Notes: generated by a model from the letters alone, not told the origin. DNA of 64,000 bases from Sphingomonas sp. Leaf343 (GCF_001423765.1 NZ_LMPG01000015.1:163853-227852); one strand, 5' to 3'. Counted from the stretch's first letter, positions 35,583 to 44,762 are shown. Program-made: numbers and translations.

Positions 35583-38582
35583 ATGACGACCGCCGTAACG
35601 TCCGAAGCGCGCAAATCCATGGTCCGGCTCTACCGCGCCGCCGAACCCGATGTTCTAAAACCGCTGCTGGACCGCGCCGCGACCACCCCCGAGTCGCGTG
35701 AGCGGATCATGGGGCATGCCGCGGGGCTGCTCGCCGACCTGCGCGCGGCGCAGAGCCGGGGCTGGGTGAACCAGTTCCTGCAGGAGTACCGGCTCAATTC
35801 GTCGGAGGGCGTCGCGCTGCTGTCGCTGGCGGAGGCGTTCCTGCGCGTGCCCGATCCGGAAACGGCGGACCTGCTGATCGCCGACAAGCTGGGCGACGCC
35901 GACTGGCGCGCGCATGCCGGGCGATCGTCGTCCAAGCTGGTCAACTCGGCGACCTGGGGGCTGGTCGTCGGCCGCGCGCTGGTCGGCGAGGGGCCCGCGG
36001 GACCGCTCAAGCGTCTCATGGCCCGCGCGGGCGAGCCGTTCGTGCGGCAGGCGGTCGGCGCCGCGATGAAGATGATGGGCGAGATCTTCGTGATGGGCCG
36101 CACCATCGACGAGGCGATGCGGCGGATGCGCAAGCCCGAGAACAAGGGCTTCACCGCCAGCTTCGACATGCTGGGAGAGGCGGCGCGGACGTTCGACGAC
36201 GCCGAGCGCTATTTCCAGGCCTATGTTGGCGCGATCGACGCGGTCGGCAACGACCCGAAGGCCGGTCATTCGGTGTCGGTGAAGCTGTCGGCGCTTCACC
36301 CCCGCTACGAGGTCGCGCGCTGGGACGAGTGCGTACCGGCGCTGACCGACATGGTCGAGGCGCTGGCGGTGCAGGCCGCGCGCAAGGGCATCGCACTGAC
36401 CGTCGACGCCGAGGAGTCCGAGCGGCTGGAGATGAGCCTCGACATCATCGGCGCGGTCGCGGCGTTGCCCTCGTTGAAGGGCTGGGAAGGCTTCGGCATG
36501 GCGGTGCAGGCGTACGGGAAGCGTGCGCGGCCGGTGGTGGCGTGGGCGAACGGGCTCGATCGCATCATGAACGTGCGGCTGGTGAAGGGCGCGTATTGGG
36601 ATAGCGAGATCAAGCGCACGCAGGTCGAGGGGCTGAACGACTATCCGCTGTTCACGCGCAAGGCGGCGACCGACGTGTCGTATCTGGCGGTGGCGAAGGA
36701 CATGCTGGCGGCGGAGAATATCCGCCCGGCCTTCGCCAGCCATAATGCGCTGACCGTGGCGACGATCCTGGAATGGGCGGGCAACAGCCGCGACTTCGAA
36801 TTCCAGCGGCTGCACGGGATGGGCGACGGGCTGTACGAGCGGCTGGTGCGCGAGAACGGCTATCATTGCCGCATCTACGCACCGGTCGGCGGGCACCGCG
36901 ACCTGCTGGCGTATCTGGTCCGGCGATTGCTGGAGAATGGCGCGAACTCGTCGTTCGTGCACCAGTTGGCGGACGCGCGGCTGACCGAGGCGGAGATCCT
37001 CGCCGATCCGGTCGCGAAGATCGCGGCGGTGGGCGGCGCGCGGCATCCGTCGATCCCGCTGCCGAAGGACCTGTTCGCGCCCGGACATCGCAATTCCATG
37101 GGCATCGATCTCAGCGACCGGCCGACGCTGGAGGCCACGGTGGCGGCGGTGGGCAAGCCCTTGGTATCGGGTGTTCAATCCAGTCAAGGCGGGGGAGGTG
37201 CCCGGAGCGAGGGGAAGGGGCAGGTCCATGCCGCGATCACCCGCGCCCACGCCGCCTTTCCCGCATGGCAGGCCACGCCGGTGGACGACCGCGCCGCCTG
37301 CCTCGAACGGCTCGCCGACCTGCTGGAGGAGCATCGCGACGAGCTGATGGCGATTTGCGTGCAGGAGGCGTTCAAGACCATCCCCGACGCGATCGGCGAA
37401 GTCCGCGAGGCCGCCGACTTCTGCCGCTATTATGCCGGCGAGGCGCGCGCGCGGCTGCGGGCGGTAGAGTTGCCGGGGCCGACCGGCGAGCGCAATACGC
37501 TGCATATCGAGGGGCGTGGCGTGTGGGCGACGATCGCGCCGTGGAATTTCCCGCTGGCGATCTTCCTCGGCCAGACCGCGGCGGCGCTCGTCGCTGGCAA
37601 TACCGTGGTCGCCAAGCCCGCACCGCAGACGCCGCTGATCGCGATGAAGGCGGTCGAACTGGCGCACCGGGCCGGCATTCCCGTCGACGCGCTGATCCTG
37701 ACGCCGGGCGGGCCGGAGGTCGGCGCGGCGCTGACCGAGGATGCGCGGGTGATGGGCGTCGCCTTCACCGGATCGACCGCCACCGCCAAGCGCATCGCGC
37801 GGGCGCTGGTGCAGGACGACGACCGCCCGATCGTGCCGCTGATCGCCGAGACGGGCGGCATCAACGCGATGATCGTCGATTCGACCGCTTTGCCGGAGCA
37901 GGTGGTCGCCGACGTGGTCGCGTCCTCGTTCCGCTCGGCCGGGCAGCGATGTTCGGCGCTCCGGCTGCTGCTAGTGCAGGCGGATGTCGCCGATACCGTC
38001 ATCGCAATGCTGAAGGGCGCGATGGACACGCTGCGGCTCGGCGCGCCGGGCGATCCGGCGACCGATGTCGGGCCGGTGATCGACCGGTCGGCCTATGACC
38101 GGCTGATGGGCTACCGCGACAGCGTTCGCGATCGCTGGGTGAAGACGGTGGATGCGCCCGCAGACGGTCTGTTCGTGCCGCCGACGCTGATCCGCCTCGA
38201 TCGGATCGAGGACCTGACGCAGGAATGGTTCGGCCCGATCCTGCACGTCGCGACGTGGGAGGCGGGCACGCTGTCGGAGACGATCGCCCGCGTCAACGCC
38301 AAGGGCTACGGCCTGACGATGGGCCTCCACAGCCGCATCGCCCGCGCCGCCGAAGTCGCGGAGGCGGAGGCTGCGGTCGGCAACCTCTACGTCAACCGCT
38401 CGATGATCGGCGCGGTCGTCGGCTCGCAGCCGTTCGGCGGCGAGGGGCTGTCGGGCACCGGGCCGAAGGCGGGCGGTCCGCACTACCTCTACCGCTTCTG
38501 CGCGGAGCGGGCGGTGTCGGTCGACACGACCAGCGCCGGGGGGAATGCGACGCTGCTGTCGCTGGACGAAGGGGGGATATGA
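35583..38582 (+). CDS. putA: Bifunctional proline dehydrogenase / L-glutamate-gamma-semialdehyde dehydrogenase
   Basis: Oxidises proline to glutamate in two steps, passing electrons from FAD to the quinone pool and then to NAD+. 999 residues, the minimalist type without an N-terminal DNA-binding domain. The PRODH barrel (about residues 150-450) has VKLSALHPRYE, LVKGAYWDSEIKRTQ, ASHNALT and FEFQRLHGMGDGLYE. The aldehyde dehydrogenase part (about 490-960) has APWNFPLAIF, FTGSTATAKRI, AETGGINAMIVDST and catalytic Cys790 in AGQRCSALRLL. With no DNA-binding domain it cannot repress itself; no Lrp/PutR-type regulator is adjacent. The ATG at 35583 matches the family N-terminus. Confidence 0.97.
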   Translation: MTTAVTSEARKSMVRLYRAAEPDVLKPLLDRAATTPESRERIMGHAAGLLADLRAAQSRGWVNQFLQEYRLNSSEGVALLSLAEAFLRVPDPETADLLIADKLGDADWRAHAGRSSSKLVNSATWGLVVGRALVGEGPAGPLKRLMARAGEPFVRQAVGAAMKMMGEIFVMGRTIDEAMRRMRKPENKGFTASFDMLGEAARTFDDAERYFQAYVGAIDAVGNDPKAGHSVSVKLSALHPRYEVARWDECVPALTDMVEALAVQAARKGIALTVDAEESERLEMSLDIIGAVAALPSLKGWEGFGMAVQAYGKRARPVVAWANGLDRIMNVRLVKGAYWDSEIKRTQVEGLNDYPLFTRKAATDVSYLAVAKDMLAAENIRPAFASHNALTVATILEWAGNSRDFEFQRLHGMGDGLYERLVRENGYHCRIYAPVGGHRDLLAYLVRRLLENGANSSFVHQLADARLTEAEILADPVAKIAAVGGARHPSIPLPKDLFAPGHRNSMGIDLSDRPTLEATVAAVGKPLVSGVQSSQGGGGARSEGKGQVHAAITRAHAAFPAWQATPVDDRAACLERLADLLEEHRDELMAICVQEAFKTIPDAIGEVREAADFCRYYAGEARARLRAVELPGPTGERNTLHIEGRGVWATIAPWNFPLAIFLGQTAAALVAGNTVVAKPAPQTPLIAMKAVELAHRAGIPVDALILTPGGPEVGAALTEDARVMGVAFTGSTATAKRIARALVQDDDRPIVPLIAETGGINAMIVDSTALPEQVVADVVASSFRSAGQRCSALRLLLVQADVADTVIAMLKGAMDTLRLGAPGDPATDVGPVIDRSAYDRLMGYRDSVRDRWVKTVDAPADGLFVPPTLIRLDRIEDLTQEWFGPILHVATWEAGTLSETIARVNAKGYGLTMGLHSRIARAAEVAEAEAAVGNLYVNRSMIGAVVGSQPFGGEGLSGTGPKAGGPHYLYRFCAERAVSVDTTSAGGNATLLSLDEGGI

Positions 38583-38912
38583 GGGGAGCGGCCCAGTCCG
38601 CGGCGCACCAACGTGATATTGACGGCTTGATCCAGCAAGTTCCCGCAAAATCCAACTGTTACGACGAGTGAGTCGTGCGTATCGGCGACGCAGCAGACAA
38701 GATATCTATATTCCATGGTAGGCTGAGCAGCTATGTGGTCAGAACGACGGATGTTAAATGTTATTCAAGCGTCGGCCTACGCTTGATCGCTTAACGATCT
38801 ACGGTGGATCAGTAGCATTTGTATTGGTAAAAGCCGATCATGCCTCCTGATTACACGTTGCGATGTCATTACTGGAAGTGCATCACAGCCAAAGCACGGA
38901 TATGAATGGGTA
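38583..38912. other. 330-base AT-richer gap after putA
   Basis: No gene is supported here. Base composition falls visibly below the GC-rich norm of the window from about 38600, with stretches such as TATCTATATTCCATGG and GGATGTTAAATGTTATTC. No terminal repeats, tRNA, direct repeats or transposase remnant were recognised. It leads into two unknown genes in the same AT-richer patch. Confidence 0.6.
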
Positions 38913-39332
38913 ATGGAATATTCGATGGAGCAGTTTCTTGGTCGGCAGATCAGCAAGCCTGACTACATAAGGCATGTTTTTCTGGACTCCGCCCTTGGCC
39001 CGGACACCGGGGAAATACGGCTATGGATGCCCTATCATGAGAAGGCGGGCTATTGGTCCTGTTTGATCCAAATATCGTGGCAGAGTAACACCCATTACTC
39101 GATTGCAACGGCCGATGATCCGATAGGGGCGTTGGTCTCGGCGTGCTACATGATTCGTGCTTTGGTTGATGCCAGTAAAAGGTCAGTCTATTATAGAAAG
39201 CAAGACCATGGCGGTATGCCATTCTGGATAAACCCGATAATAAGCAATGAAGTGAATAACAGGGTGACAGGTCTGCTTAAAAAGTTCGAGACAAGCGAAA
39301 TTCAGAAGATCGAACATCAGCTAGGTGTGTAA
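38913..39332 (+). CDS. Uncharacterised 139-residue protein in AT-rich patch
   Basis: Not firmly recognised. A soluble protein without signal peptide. The middle (YWSCLIQISWQSNTHYSIAT, then ADDPIGALVSACYMIRALVD) follows the W-x-C-x-I strand then D-x-x-x-AL helix layout seen in small DUF6968-like or immunity-like proteins; this is a weak pattern match. The C-terminal helix (VTGLLKKFETSEIQKIEHQL) is amphipathic. Codon use is clearly more AT-rich than neighbours, suggesting transfer. The ribosome site is poor; ATG 38925 is another possible start. It lies 13 bases before the next unknown gene. Confidence 0.6.
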   Translation: MEYSMEQFLGRQISKPDYIRHVFLDSALGPDTGEIRLWMPYHEKAGYWSCLIQISWQSNTHYSIATADDPIGALVSACYMIRALVDASKRSVYYRKQDHGGMPFWINPIISNEVNNRVTGLLKKFETSEIQKIEHQLGV

Positions 39333-39345
39333 CGGAAGGTAAAGC

Positions 39346-39999
39346 ATGGCCGCAATCCTGCTGATGATGTTCCTGTCGATTGTTCCGCAGGGCCCAGTGA
39401 TGGCGACTTTCGACCACCTGCCGCCGGTCGTAGCGGGCAATGATGCGCTGAAGGGACATGGTCACGCGCCCATAGCGTCTGTCGAAGTGCCGCCGCTGCA
39501 GGGGCTGGCTATCCCCGATATCGCTGAACGCGAGTTGGTGGAGGTTCCCGTCGCGGGGGCGCTCGGCTGCTCCCGCAAACGCTGGCTCGTCAAGTTTCGC
39601 CGGCAGGTCGGTGAGACAGCGCCGCTTGCTGATGGGGCTTTCGCCGTAACCGAGATCGCGCCTGTCGACGGTGGCACCTGTCCCAGCGACAGGTACGTGG
39701 CCATCCGCGGCCTGGGTATCGACCGGGCATTTGCAGCTCTTGGTTACCTGAATGATGTCCGCTCAAGGCGCGTGAAGGTGAAATTGTCGTGCCGGGATAC
39801 GACGGGTTCCGGGATGTGCCGCAACAGTCGAACGATACAGGCGTCACTGGAGGAATATACGCCGTCGGCTGTGACGCAGGTAGCGGACGTCATCACGCTC
39901 TGGCTTGGCGCGCGGGACCAGCTTCGCATCGCGGTAAGCTATAGCACGAGCCGGGCAAACCGGATTTCGATCAGGCGCGACATCCCGCCGCCTGCCTGA
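39346..39999 (+). CDS. Uncharacterised exported protein
   Basis: A 217-residue protein of unknown function. The N-terminus MAAILLMMFLSIVPQGPVMA looks like a signal peptide cut near residue 20. The mature part has a few Cys (GALGCSRKRW, GGTCPSDRY, KLSCRDTTGSGMC) that could form disulphides in the periplasm, and beta-type strands. A good ribosome site (GGAAGG) precedes the ATG. Its base composition is closer to the genome norm than the gene before it. The two genes probably share a transcript (13-base gap). No domain recognised. Confidence 0.6.
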   Translation: MAAILLMMFLSIVPQGPVMATFDHLPPVVAGNDALKGHGHAPIASVEVPPLQGLAIPDIAERELVEVPVAGALGCSRKRWLVKFRRQVGETAPLADGAFAVTEIAPVDGGTCPSDRYVAIRGLGIDRAFAALGYLNDVRSRRVKVKLSCRDTTGSGMCRNSRTIQASLEEYTPSAVTQVADVITLWLGARDQLRIAVSYSTSRANRISIRRDIPPPA

Positions 40000-40157
40000 C
40001 ACTGTCCGTGAGTATTCCCGGCGCTATCCGGCTGATCCCGCGCCTGTCGAACTGCGACGTTGCCGAATCGAACCGATGCCGCTTCGGTCTGAATCGTTCA
40101 ACGTGCCGGCCTCGGCCGATCTGCAGCGGCGAGAGCTGGACCAGTCCAGAGTCGACC

Positions 40158-41117
40158 TCAGTTCGTCGGCTGCGTGCTCCGCGTCGGGTTCGCGCCCGTC
40201 GTCGTCGCCGGCGGAGCGGCGTTCGGAGCGGTGCCTGTGCCGGCGTCGCCCGGCAGCGAGCCGGGTTGCGCGCCGGGCGTGCCGACGGGGACGATCGGCT
40301 GGCCGACCGGGATCGCGGCGACCTGCTTCACCGGATTGTCCTGCATCAGCTTGAACGCGCGCTGGTACCAGTCGCTGCCCGGATAGTTGCGGCCGAGCAC
40401 GGCGGCGGCCTTTTGCGCCTCTTCCGGGACGCCGAGCGCGAGATAGGCTTCGGTCAGGCGCATCAGCGCCTCGGGCGTGTGGGTCGTCTGCTGATACTGA
40501 TCGACGACGGTGCGGAAACGCATCGACGCGCCAAGCCACTGGCCACGCACTTCGTAGAAGCGGCCGACCTCCATCTCCTTGCCCGCGAGATGGTCGTTGA
40601 CGAGGTCGATCTTCAGCCGCGCATCCGACGCATAGCGCGTGTTCGGATAGCGGCGGACCAGTTCGCCCAGCGCATCGAGCGCCTGTCGCGTGATCTTCTG
40701 GTCGCGCGTCACGTCCTGGATCTGCTCGTAATAGCCGAGCGCGATCAGGTAATAGGCGTAGGGCGCGTCGCGGTTGCCGGGGTGGACCGACAGGAAGCGC
40801 TGCGCCGACTGGATCGACTGCGTGTAGTTCTTGTCGAGATAATAGCTGAACGCGCTCATCAACTGCGCGCGGCGGGCCCAGATCGAATAGGGGTGCTGCC
40901 GCTCGACCTCGTCGAACAGGATCGCCGCCTCCTTGTAGCGGCTCTGGTCGAGCCGGTTCCGCGCCGTCGAGTACAGCGTACCCACGTCGCGCGCGACATA
41001 GGGCACGTCCGCCTTGGCCGTGGTGCGGGCGCAACCGCCGATCGGCAGCGCGGCGGCGCAGATCAGCGCGAGGGTAAGCGGGGCGCGAGGCCCGGATACA
41101 AAGGAGGGGGTACGCAT
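40158..41117 (-). CDS. bamD: Outer-membrane assembly lipoprotein BamD
   Basis: Essential lipoprotein partner of BamA in inserting outer-membrane beta-barrels. 319 residues. The lipoprotein signal ends in LPIGGC (Cys29). Tetratricopeptide-type helices follow: YSTARNRLDQSRYKEAAILF, FDEVERQHPYSIWARRAQLM, KNYTQSIQSAQRFLSVHPG and RRYPNTRYASDARLKIDLV, all BamD hallmarks. The C-terminal 60 residues are Pro/Gly/Thr-rich and disordered, longer than in E. coli BamD. Its gene is divergent from manA. Confidence 0.95.
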   Translation of the reverse strand: MRTPSFVSGPRAPLTLALICAAALPIGGCARTTAKADVPYVARDVGTLYSTARNRLDQSRYKEAAILFDEVERQHPYSIWARRAQLMSAFSYYLDKNYTQSIQSAQRFLSVHPGNRDAPYAYYLIALGYYEQIQDVTRDQKITRQALDALGELVRRYPNTRYASDARLKIDLVNDHLAGKEMEVGRFYEVRGQWLGASMRFRTVVDQYQQTTHTPEALMRLTEAYLALGVPEEAQKAAAVLGRNYPGSDWYQRAFKLMQDNPVKQVAAIPVGQPIVPVGTPGAQPGSLPGDAGTGTAPNAAPPATTTGANPTRSTQPTN

Positions 41118-41219
41118 CGAAGCGCGCTGTAGCGCAGCCGCTGGCGCTGCAACAGTGTTTTTGCTTTACCGCGCATCCGGTCCCCGCGCGACACGTTCGG
41201 ACCCGCGAAAGGATAGTTC

Positions 41220-42041
41220 ATGCCCGCCACCCTGCTCCACACCCACCGCGTCGAGAAGCCCTGGGGCCGTCACACGCTGTTCCCCGGTTTCGAGGATGCC
41301 GCGCCCGGCGGCGACCCGATCGGCGAGGTCTGGTTCCAGCAGCCGGGCGACACCAGCCCGGACCTGCTCATCAAATACCTGTTCACCAGCCAGAAGCTGT
41401 CGGTGCAGGTGCATCCCGACGACGAGGAGGCGCACAAGCGCGGCCTGCCGCGTGGCAAGGACGAATGCTGGACGATCCTGAAGGCCGAACCCGATTCGAC
41501 GATCGCGCTGGGGCCGAAGCAGGCGATGACCGCGGACCAGCTCCGCGCCGACGCGCAGGACGGATCGATCGAGGCCGATCTCGACTGGGTGCCGGTGAAG
41601 GCAGGCGATTTTTATTATGCGCCGTCGGGTACGATCCACGCGATCGGTGGCGGCCTGACCCTGATCGAGGTGCAGCAGAATTCGGAGACGACCTATCGCC
41701 TGTACGATTACGGCAGCGACCGGGAACTGCATCTGGACGACGGCGTCGCGGTCGCGCACCTGACGCCGTACCGGGCGATCACCTCGCCGGGGAAGGTCGC
41801 GGGCGACCGCACGCTCCTCGTCGAAGGGCCGAAGTTCGTGCTGGAACGCTGGAGCGGCGGCGAGCATGCGGTTGATCTGGGCGGCCACACCGCATGGATC
41901 GTCCCGATTGCGGGCACCGGATCGGTTGCGGGCGTCGCGTTCAAGGCGGGCGAGTGCGCGACCGTGACGGGCGCGGAGACGATCGCGCTGGCGGACGGCG
42001 CGGATGTCCTGTTCGCCTACCCGGGCACCACCCGCCTCTAG
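41220..42041 (+). CDS. manA: Mannose-6-phosphate isomerase, class I
   Basis: Interconverts mannose-6-P and fructose-6-P. 273 residues, a zinc cupin enzyme of the short class I type. It opens RVEKPWGRHTLFPGF. Metal ligands are visible in SVQVHPDDEEAH (His, His), the following Glu in KDECWTILKAEP, and His in APSGTIHAIGGGLTLIEVQQ. Its stop codon overlaps the stop of the convergent sirtuin gene by 4 bases (CTAG, read on both strands). Confidence 0.95.
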   Translation: MPATLLHTHRVEKPWGRHTLFPGFEDAAPGGDPIGEVWFQQPGDTSPDLLIKYLFTSQKLSVQVHPDDEEAHKRGLPRGKDECWTILKAEPDSTIALGPKQAMTADQLRADAQDGSIEADLDWVPVKAGDFYYAPSGTIHAIGGGLTLIEVQQNSETTYRLYDYGSDRELHLDDGVAVAHLTPYRAITSPGKVAGDRTLLVEGPKFVLERWSGGEHAVDLGGHTAWIVPIAGTGSVAGVAFKAGECATVTGAETIALADGADVLFAYPGTTRL

Positions 42042-42736
42042 TTCAGCAGGCTGTCGATCCAGGCGGGCACGAGGAGGCTCGCCGGACCATGCCGGCTCTG
42101 CGCGAAGGACGCGGAGCCGGCGGACGGTTCCAGGTTCAACTCCAGCGTATCCGCGCCATAATGGTCGGCCAGCTGGACGAACCCCGCCGCCGGATAGACC
42201 GCACCGGACGTGCCGATCGACACGAACAGGTCGCACGCCGCCAGCGCCGCCTCGATCGCCTCCATATGATAGGGCATCTCCCCGAAGAACACGATGTCGG
42301 GCCGTAGCGCCGGCGCGCCGCAGGCGACGCAGACGCTGCCCGGCGGCAGGTCGCCGTCATGCTCGCTACGGGCCTCGCACCGGGCGCAGAGCGCCGACCG
42401 CAATTCGCCGTGGATGTGCAACAGTCGCCGCGCTCCCGCGCGTTCGTGCAGATCGTCGACATTCTGCGTGACGATCAGCAGGTCGCCCGGCCATGCCGCA
42501 TCCAGCCGGGCGAGCGCGAGATGGGCGGCGTTCGGCTCCACCGTCGCCAGCGCCGCCCGACGCGCATCGTAGAAGCGGTGGACGAGTTCGGGGTCCCGCG
42601 CCAGCGCCTGTGGCGTGCAGACATCCTCGACCCGGTGCCCCTCCCACAGCCCGCCGGGACCGCGAAAGGTGGCGAGCCCGGATTCGGCGGAGATGCCGGC
42701 GCCGGTAAGGACGACGATGGCGGGTGTGGCGGTCAT
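42038..42736 (-). CDS. cobB: NAD-dependent protein deacylase, sirtuin (CobB-like)
   Basis: Removes acyl groups from lysines using NAD+. 232 residues. VVLTGAGISAESGLATFRG opens the Rossmann fold, TQNVDDLHERAG and LHIHGEL supply the catalytic His, and the zinc ribbon is CARCEARSEHDG...CVACG. The Y-x-x-R pair that binds acidic acyl groups in class III sirtuins is present (RFYDARRAA), so desuccinylation or demalonylation is plausible, as in E. coli CobB. A 55-base gap separates it from the upstream LuxR-type gene on the same strand. Confidence 0.94.
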   Translation of the reverse strand: MTATPAIVVLTGAGISAESGLATFRGPGGLWEGHRVEDVCTPQALARDPELVHRFYDARRAALATVEPNAAHLALARLDAAWPGDLLIVTQNVDDLHERAGARRLLHIHGELRSALCARCEARSEHDGDLPPGSVCVACGAPALRPDIVFFGEMPYHMEAIEAALAACDLFVSIGTSGAVYPAAGFVQLADHYGADTLELNLEPSAGSASFAQSRHGPASLLVPAWIDSLLN

Positions 42737-42791
42737 TCCCTTCGAATAGGCCAGCGGCGCGGCGGGCGAAAGCCGCCGCGCCGTCCGTCGT

Positions 42792-43562
42792 TCAGCCTAC
42801 GGTGATACCGACGACGCGCCACATGCCGCCTTCGTGGACGAGGGACACGGTTTCCAGCGCGTCGGCCTTGTTGGCGAAGCTGGTGCGGAACTTCACCACT
42901 TCGTAGCCGGAGGGCGGCGCGGGCAGATTCTCTTGACTGACGAAGGTGCGCGACACCAGTGCGCCGAGCGGCACGCGGACCTTACGCGATACCGTCGCCC
43001 AAACGTCGGCGGTGTTCAGATCGCGAAACGCCGCGCCCGTGGCCTTGTAGCTCTCGTCCCATTTCCCCTGGTCGACCAGCACCAGCCAGCGCCGTGCCGA
43101 GTCCACGACCTCGGCATCGACAGCGTCGCTCGATGCGGTGGGTGTCTGCGGCGCGACGACGGCGGCATGGGGCAGGGCGGTCATGGCCAGCAGGCCGAGA
43201 AAGAGCGTCATGACAAGGACTCCGATGATGATCCGGGATCGGAGAGGTATCCGCCCCGCGCCGACGATCGGCGCGGTACTCCGATCCGCCCGATGCCGGT
43301 CCGCGTCGTCCCCGATTTCCGTGTCCGTCGATAAATCGGGCGTTGGTTGCCCCTCGATGTCCAGCAGCAGGCGCGCGGCTTCGCGGCTGCTCGATACCGA
43401 CATCTTGCGCCGTGCCTCCCGCAGGCGTTCGTTGATCGTATGTACGGACAGGTCGAGGCTGCGTGCGACCGACTTGGCGTCGTGGCCGCGGACGATCAGA
43501 CGAAGCGTCTGCTTTTCCTTTTCGGTCAGCGCCGCGGCACCGTCTCTCACCTTCATGTCCAT
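42792..43562 (-). CDS. Membrane-tethered LuxR-type regulator with DUF4019
   Basis: About 256 residues. The N-terminal HTH (LTEKEKQTLRLIVRGHDAKS, then VARSLDLSVHTINERLREAR) is a LuxR-type DNA-binding domain without a receiver. A disordered acidic linker leads to one membrane helix (IIIGVLVMTLFLGLLAMTAL, about residues 110-130) and a periplasmic DUF4019 domain (SARRWLVLVDQGKWDESYKA, then RVPLGALVSRTFVS and the final MWRVVGITVG). So it is a one-component regulator whose sensor is outside the inner membrane. The exact start is unclear: ATG 43562 or 43556; a TTG at 43607 is possible. The signal and target genes are unknown. Confidence 0.85.
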   Translation of the reverse strand: MDMKVRDGAAALTEKEKQTLRLIVRGHDAKSVARSLDLSVHTINERLREARRKMSVSSSREAARLLLDIEGQPTPDLSTDTEIGDDADRHRADRSTAPIVGAGRIPLRSRIIIGVLVMTLFLGLLAMTALPHAAVVAPQTPTASSDAVDAEVVDSARRWLVLVDQGKWDESYKATGAAFRDLNTADVWATVSRKVRVPLGALVSRTFVSQENLPAPPSGYEVVKFRTSFANKADALETVSLVHEGGMWRVVGITVG

Positions 43563-43652
43563 ATCATGCCGTCGGTATGGCGGGGCGATCGACGCAGCCA
43601 CCCCCAATTATTTGTAGGTCGGGACGCGGGTCGCGTCCGGGTGTAGGCATCG

Positions 43653-44762
43653 TTACCGCGCGGTTCTCTCCAGCCGGCGGGGGTCGATCACGACGTGGCG
43701 GATACGGGTCCGGTTGTGGGTGTAGGTGACATGGACCAGCCCGTCGCGCGTCTGGATCACCGCCGGATAGGCATAGCCGTCCGGCAAGGGTTTGTCCTCC
43801 AGCGTCAGTACGTTGCGCCAGCGCACACCGTCGTTGGACAGGCCGATATTGAGCGGCCATCGCGGCCCGTCGCCGGGGCGGTCGGGTGCATGGGCGGCAT
43901 GGTTGTAGACGATCAGGTGCCGGCCATCGCGCAGCGTAACCGCATCGGTGCCGGCATTGGGATTGGGCAGATCGATTGCGGCCAGTGGCGACCAGCTACG
44001 CCCCGCATCGCGTGACCAGCTCATCGCCAGCGCCCCCTGCCGCGTGCGGGCGACCAGTTCCAGGCGACCGTCGGGATACGACAGGATGCTCGGCTGGATC
44101 GCCTCGATGTGCATCGGCGATGCGATGGCGTCGCCCACCTGCCAGCTTCGCCCGCGATCGGTGCTGCGTTCGATGCGCAGCGACCAGCGATTGTCGGCGG
44201 CGCTGCCCTCTTCGCGGCTCGACGGCGACAGCCATCTGCCGTCCGGCAATTCGACCGGCTTGTTCTTGATCGGCCCCAGCACACCGTCGGCCAGTCGGCG
44301 TGGCCGGCTCCAGTGCCGCCCGCCGTCGACGGAGGTGATGACCATGCCCCACCAGTCGCGCGGATCGGGTCCGGCCTTGTAGAACAGGTGCAGTTCGCCG
44401 CCGGACGGCTGGAACAGCACCGGGTTCCAGGTCGGATATCGCCGCCCATCCGGCATCATCCCGTCCGCTACCGCGACGGGCCGGTCCCAGGTCCCCGCCC
44501 CCCGCCGCGCGAACCAGATGCGGACGTCCGGTCGGCTTTCCCCGGACCCGCCGAACCACGCCGCGGCCAACGCGCCATCCGGCAGTTCCACGATCGTGGA
44601 GGCGTGCGCCTGCGGATAGGGCGGCGCGGTATCGATGAACTCGGACAGCAGGATCGGCGAGCGCGTCGCCGCCCCACCGGCCGATGCCGTCACGGCGGTG
44701 GTCGCGACGACCAGTGCCCCGCAAAGCAGACCGGTCAGCCGCCGACGGCTGTCCCGCCTCAA
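43653..44762 (-). CDS. Sialidase-like beta-propeller (BNR) protein, exported
   Basis: About 369 residues. An N-terminal RRDSRRRLTGLLCGALVVAT looks like an export signal, possibly twin-arginine. The body has Asp-box motifs (SVDGGRHW, STDRGRSW, SRDAGRSW), the mark of six-bladed BNR propellers of the exo-alpha-sialidase type, and AHASTIVELPDGALAAAWFG, typical of BNR_2 proteins. Members may be sialidases, rhamnose/uronic acid lyases or other glycan enzymes, so true sialidase activity is doubtful. It starts at TTG overlapping the stop of the GH43 gene (TTGA), implying coupled translation. Confidence 0.85.
   Translation of the reverse strand: MRRDSRRRLTGLLCGALVVATTAVTASAGGAATRSPILLSEFIDTAPPYPQAHASTIVELPDGALAAAWFGGSGESRPDVRIWFARRGAGTWDRPVAVADGMMPDGRRYPTWNPVLFQPSGGELHLFYKAGPDPRDWWGMVITSVDGGRHWSRPRRLADGVLGPIKNKPVELPDGRWLSPSSREEGSAADNRWSLRIERSTDRGRSWQVGDAIASPMHIEAIQPSILSYPDGRLELVARTRQGALAMSWSRDAGRSWSPLAAIDLPNPNAGTDAVTLRDGRHLIVYNHAAHAPDRPGDGPRWPLNIGLSNDGVRWRNVLTLEDKPLPDGYAYPAVIQTRDGLVHVTYTHNRTRIRHVVIDPRRLERTAR

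Noticed and set aside
35655..37667. 670-codon minus-strand frame opposite putA
   Set aside because: Shadow of putA; no motif and extreme Arg/His content.
40008..41132. 374-codon plus-strand frame opposite bamD
   Set aside because: Arg-rich antisense frame; bamD on the other strand is unambiguous.
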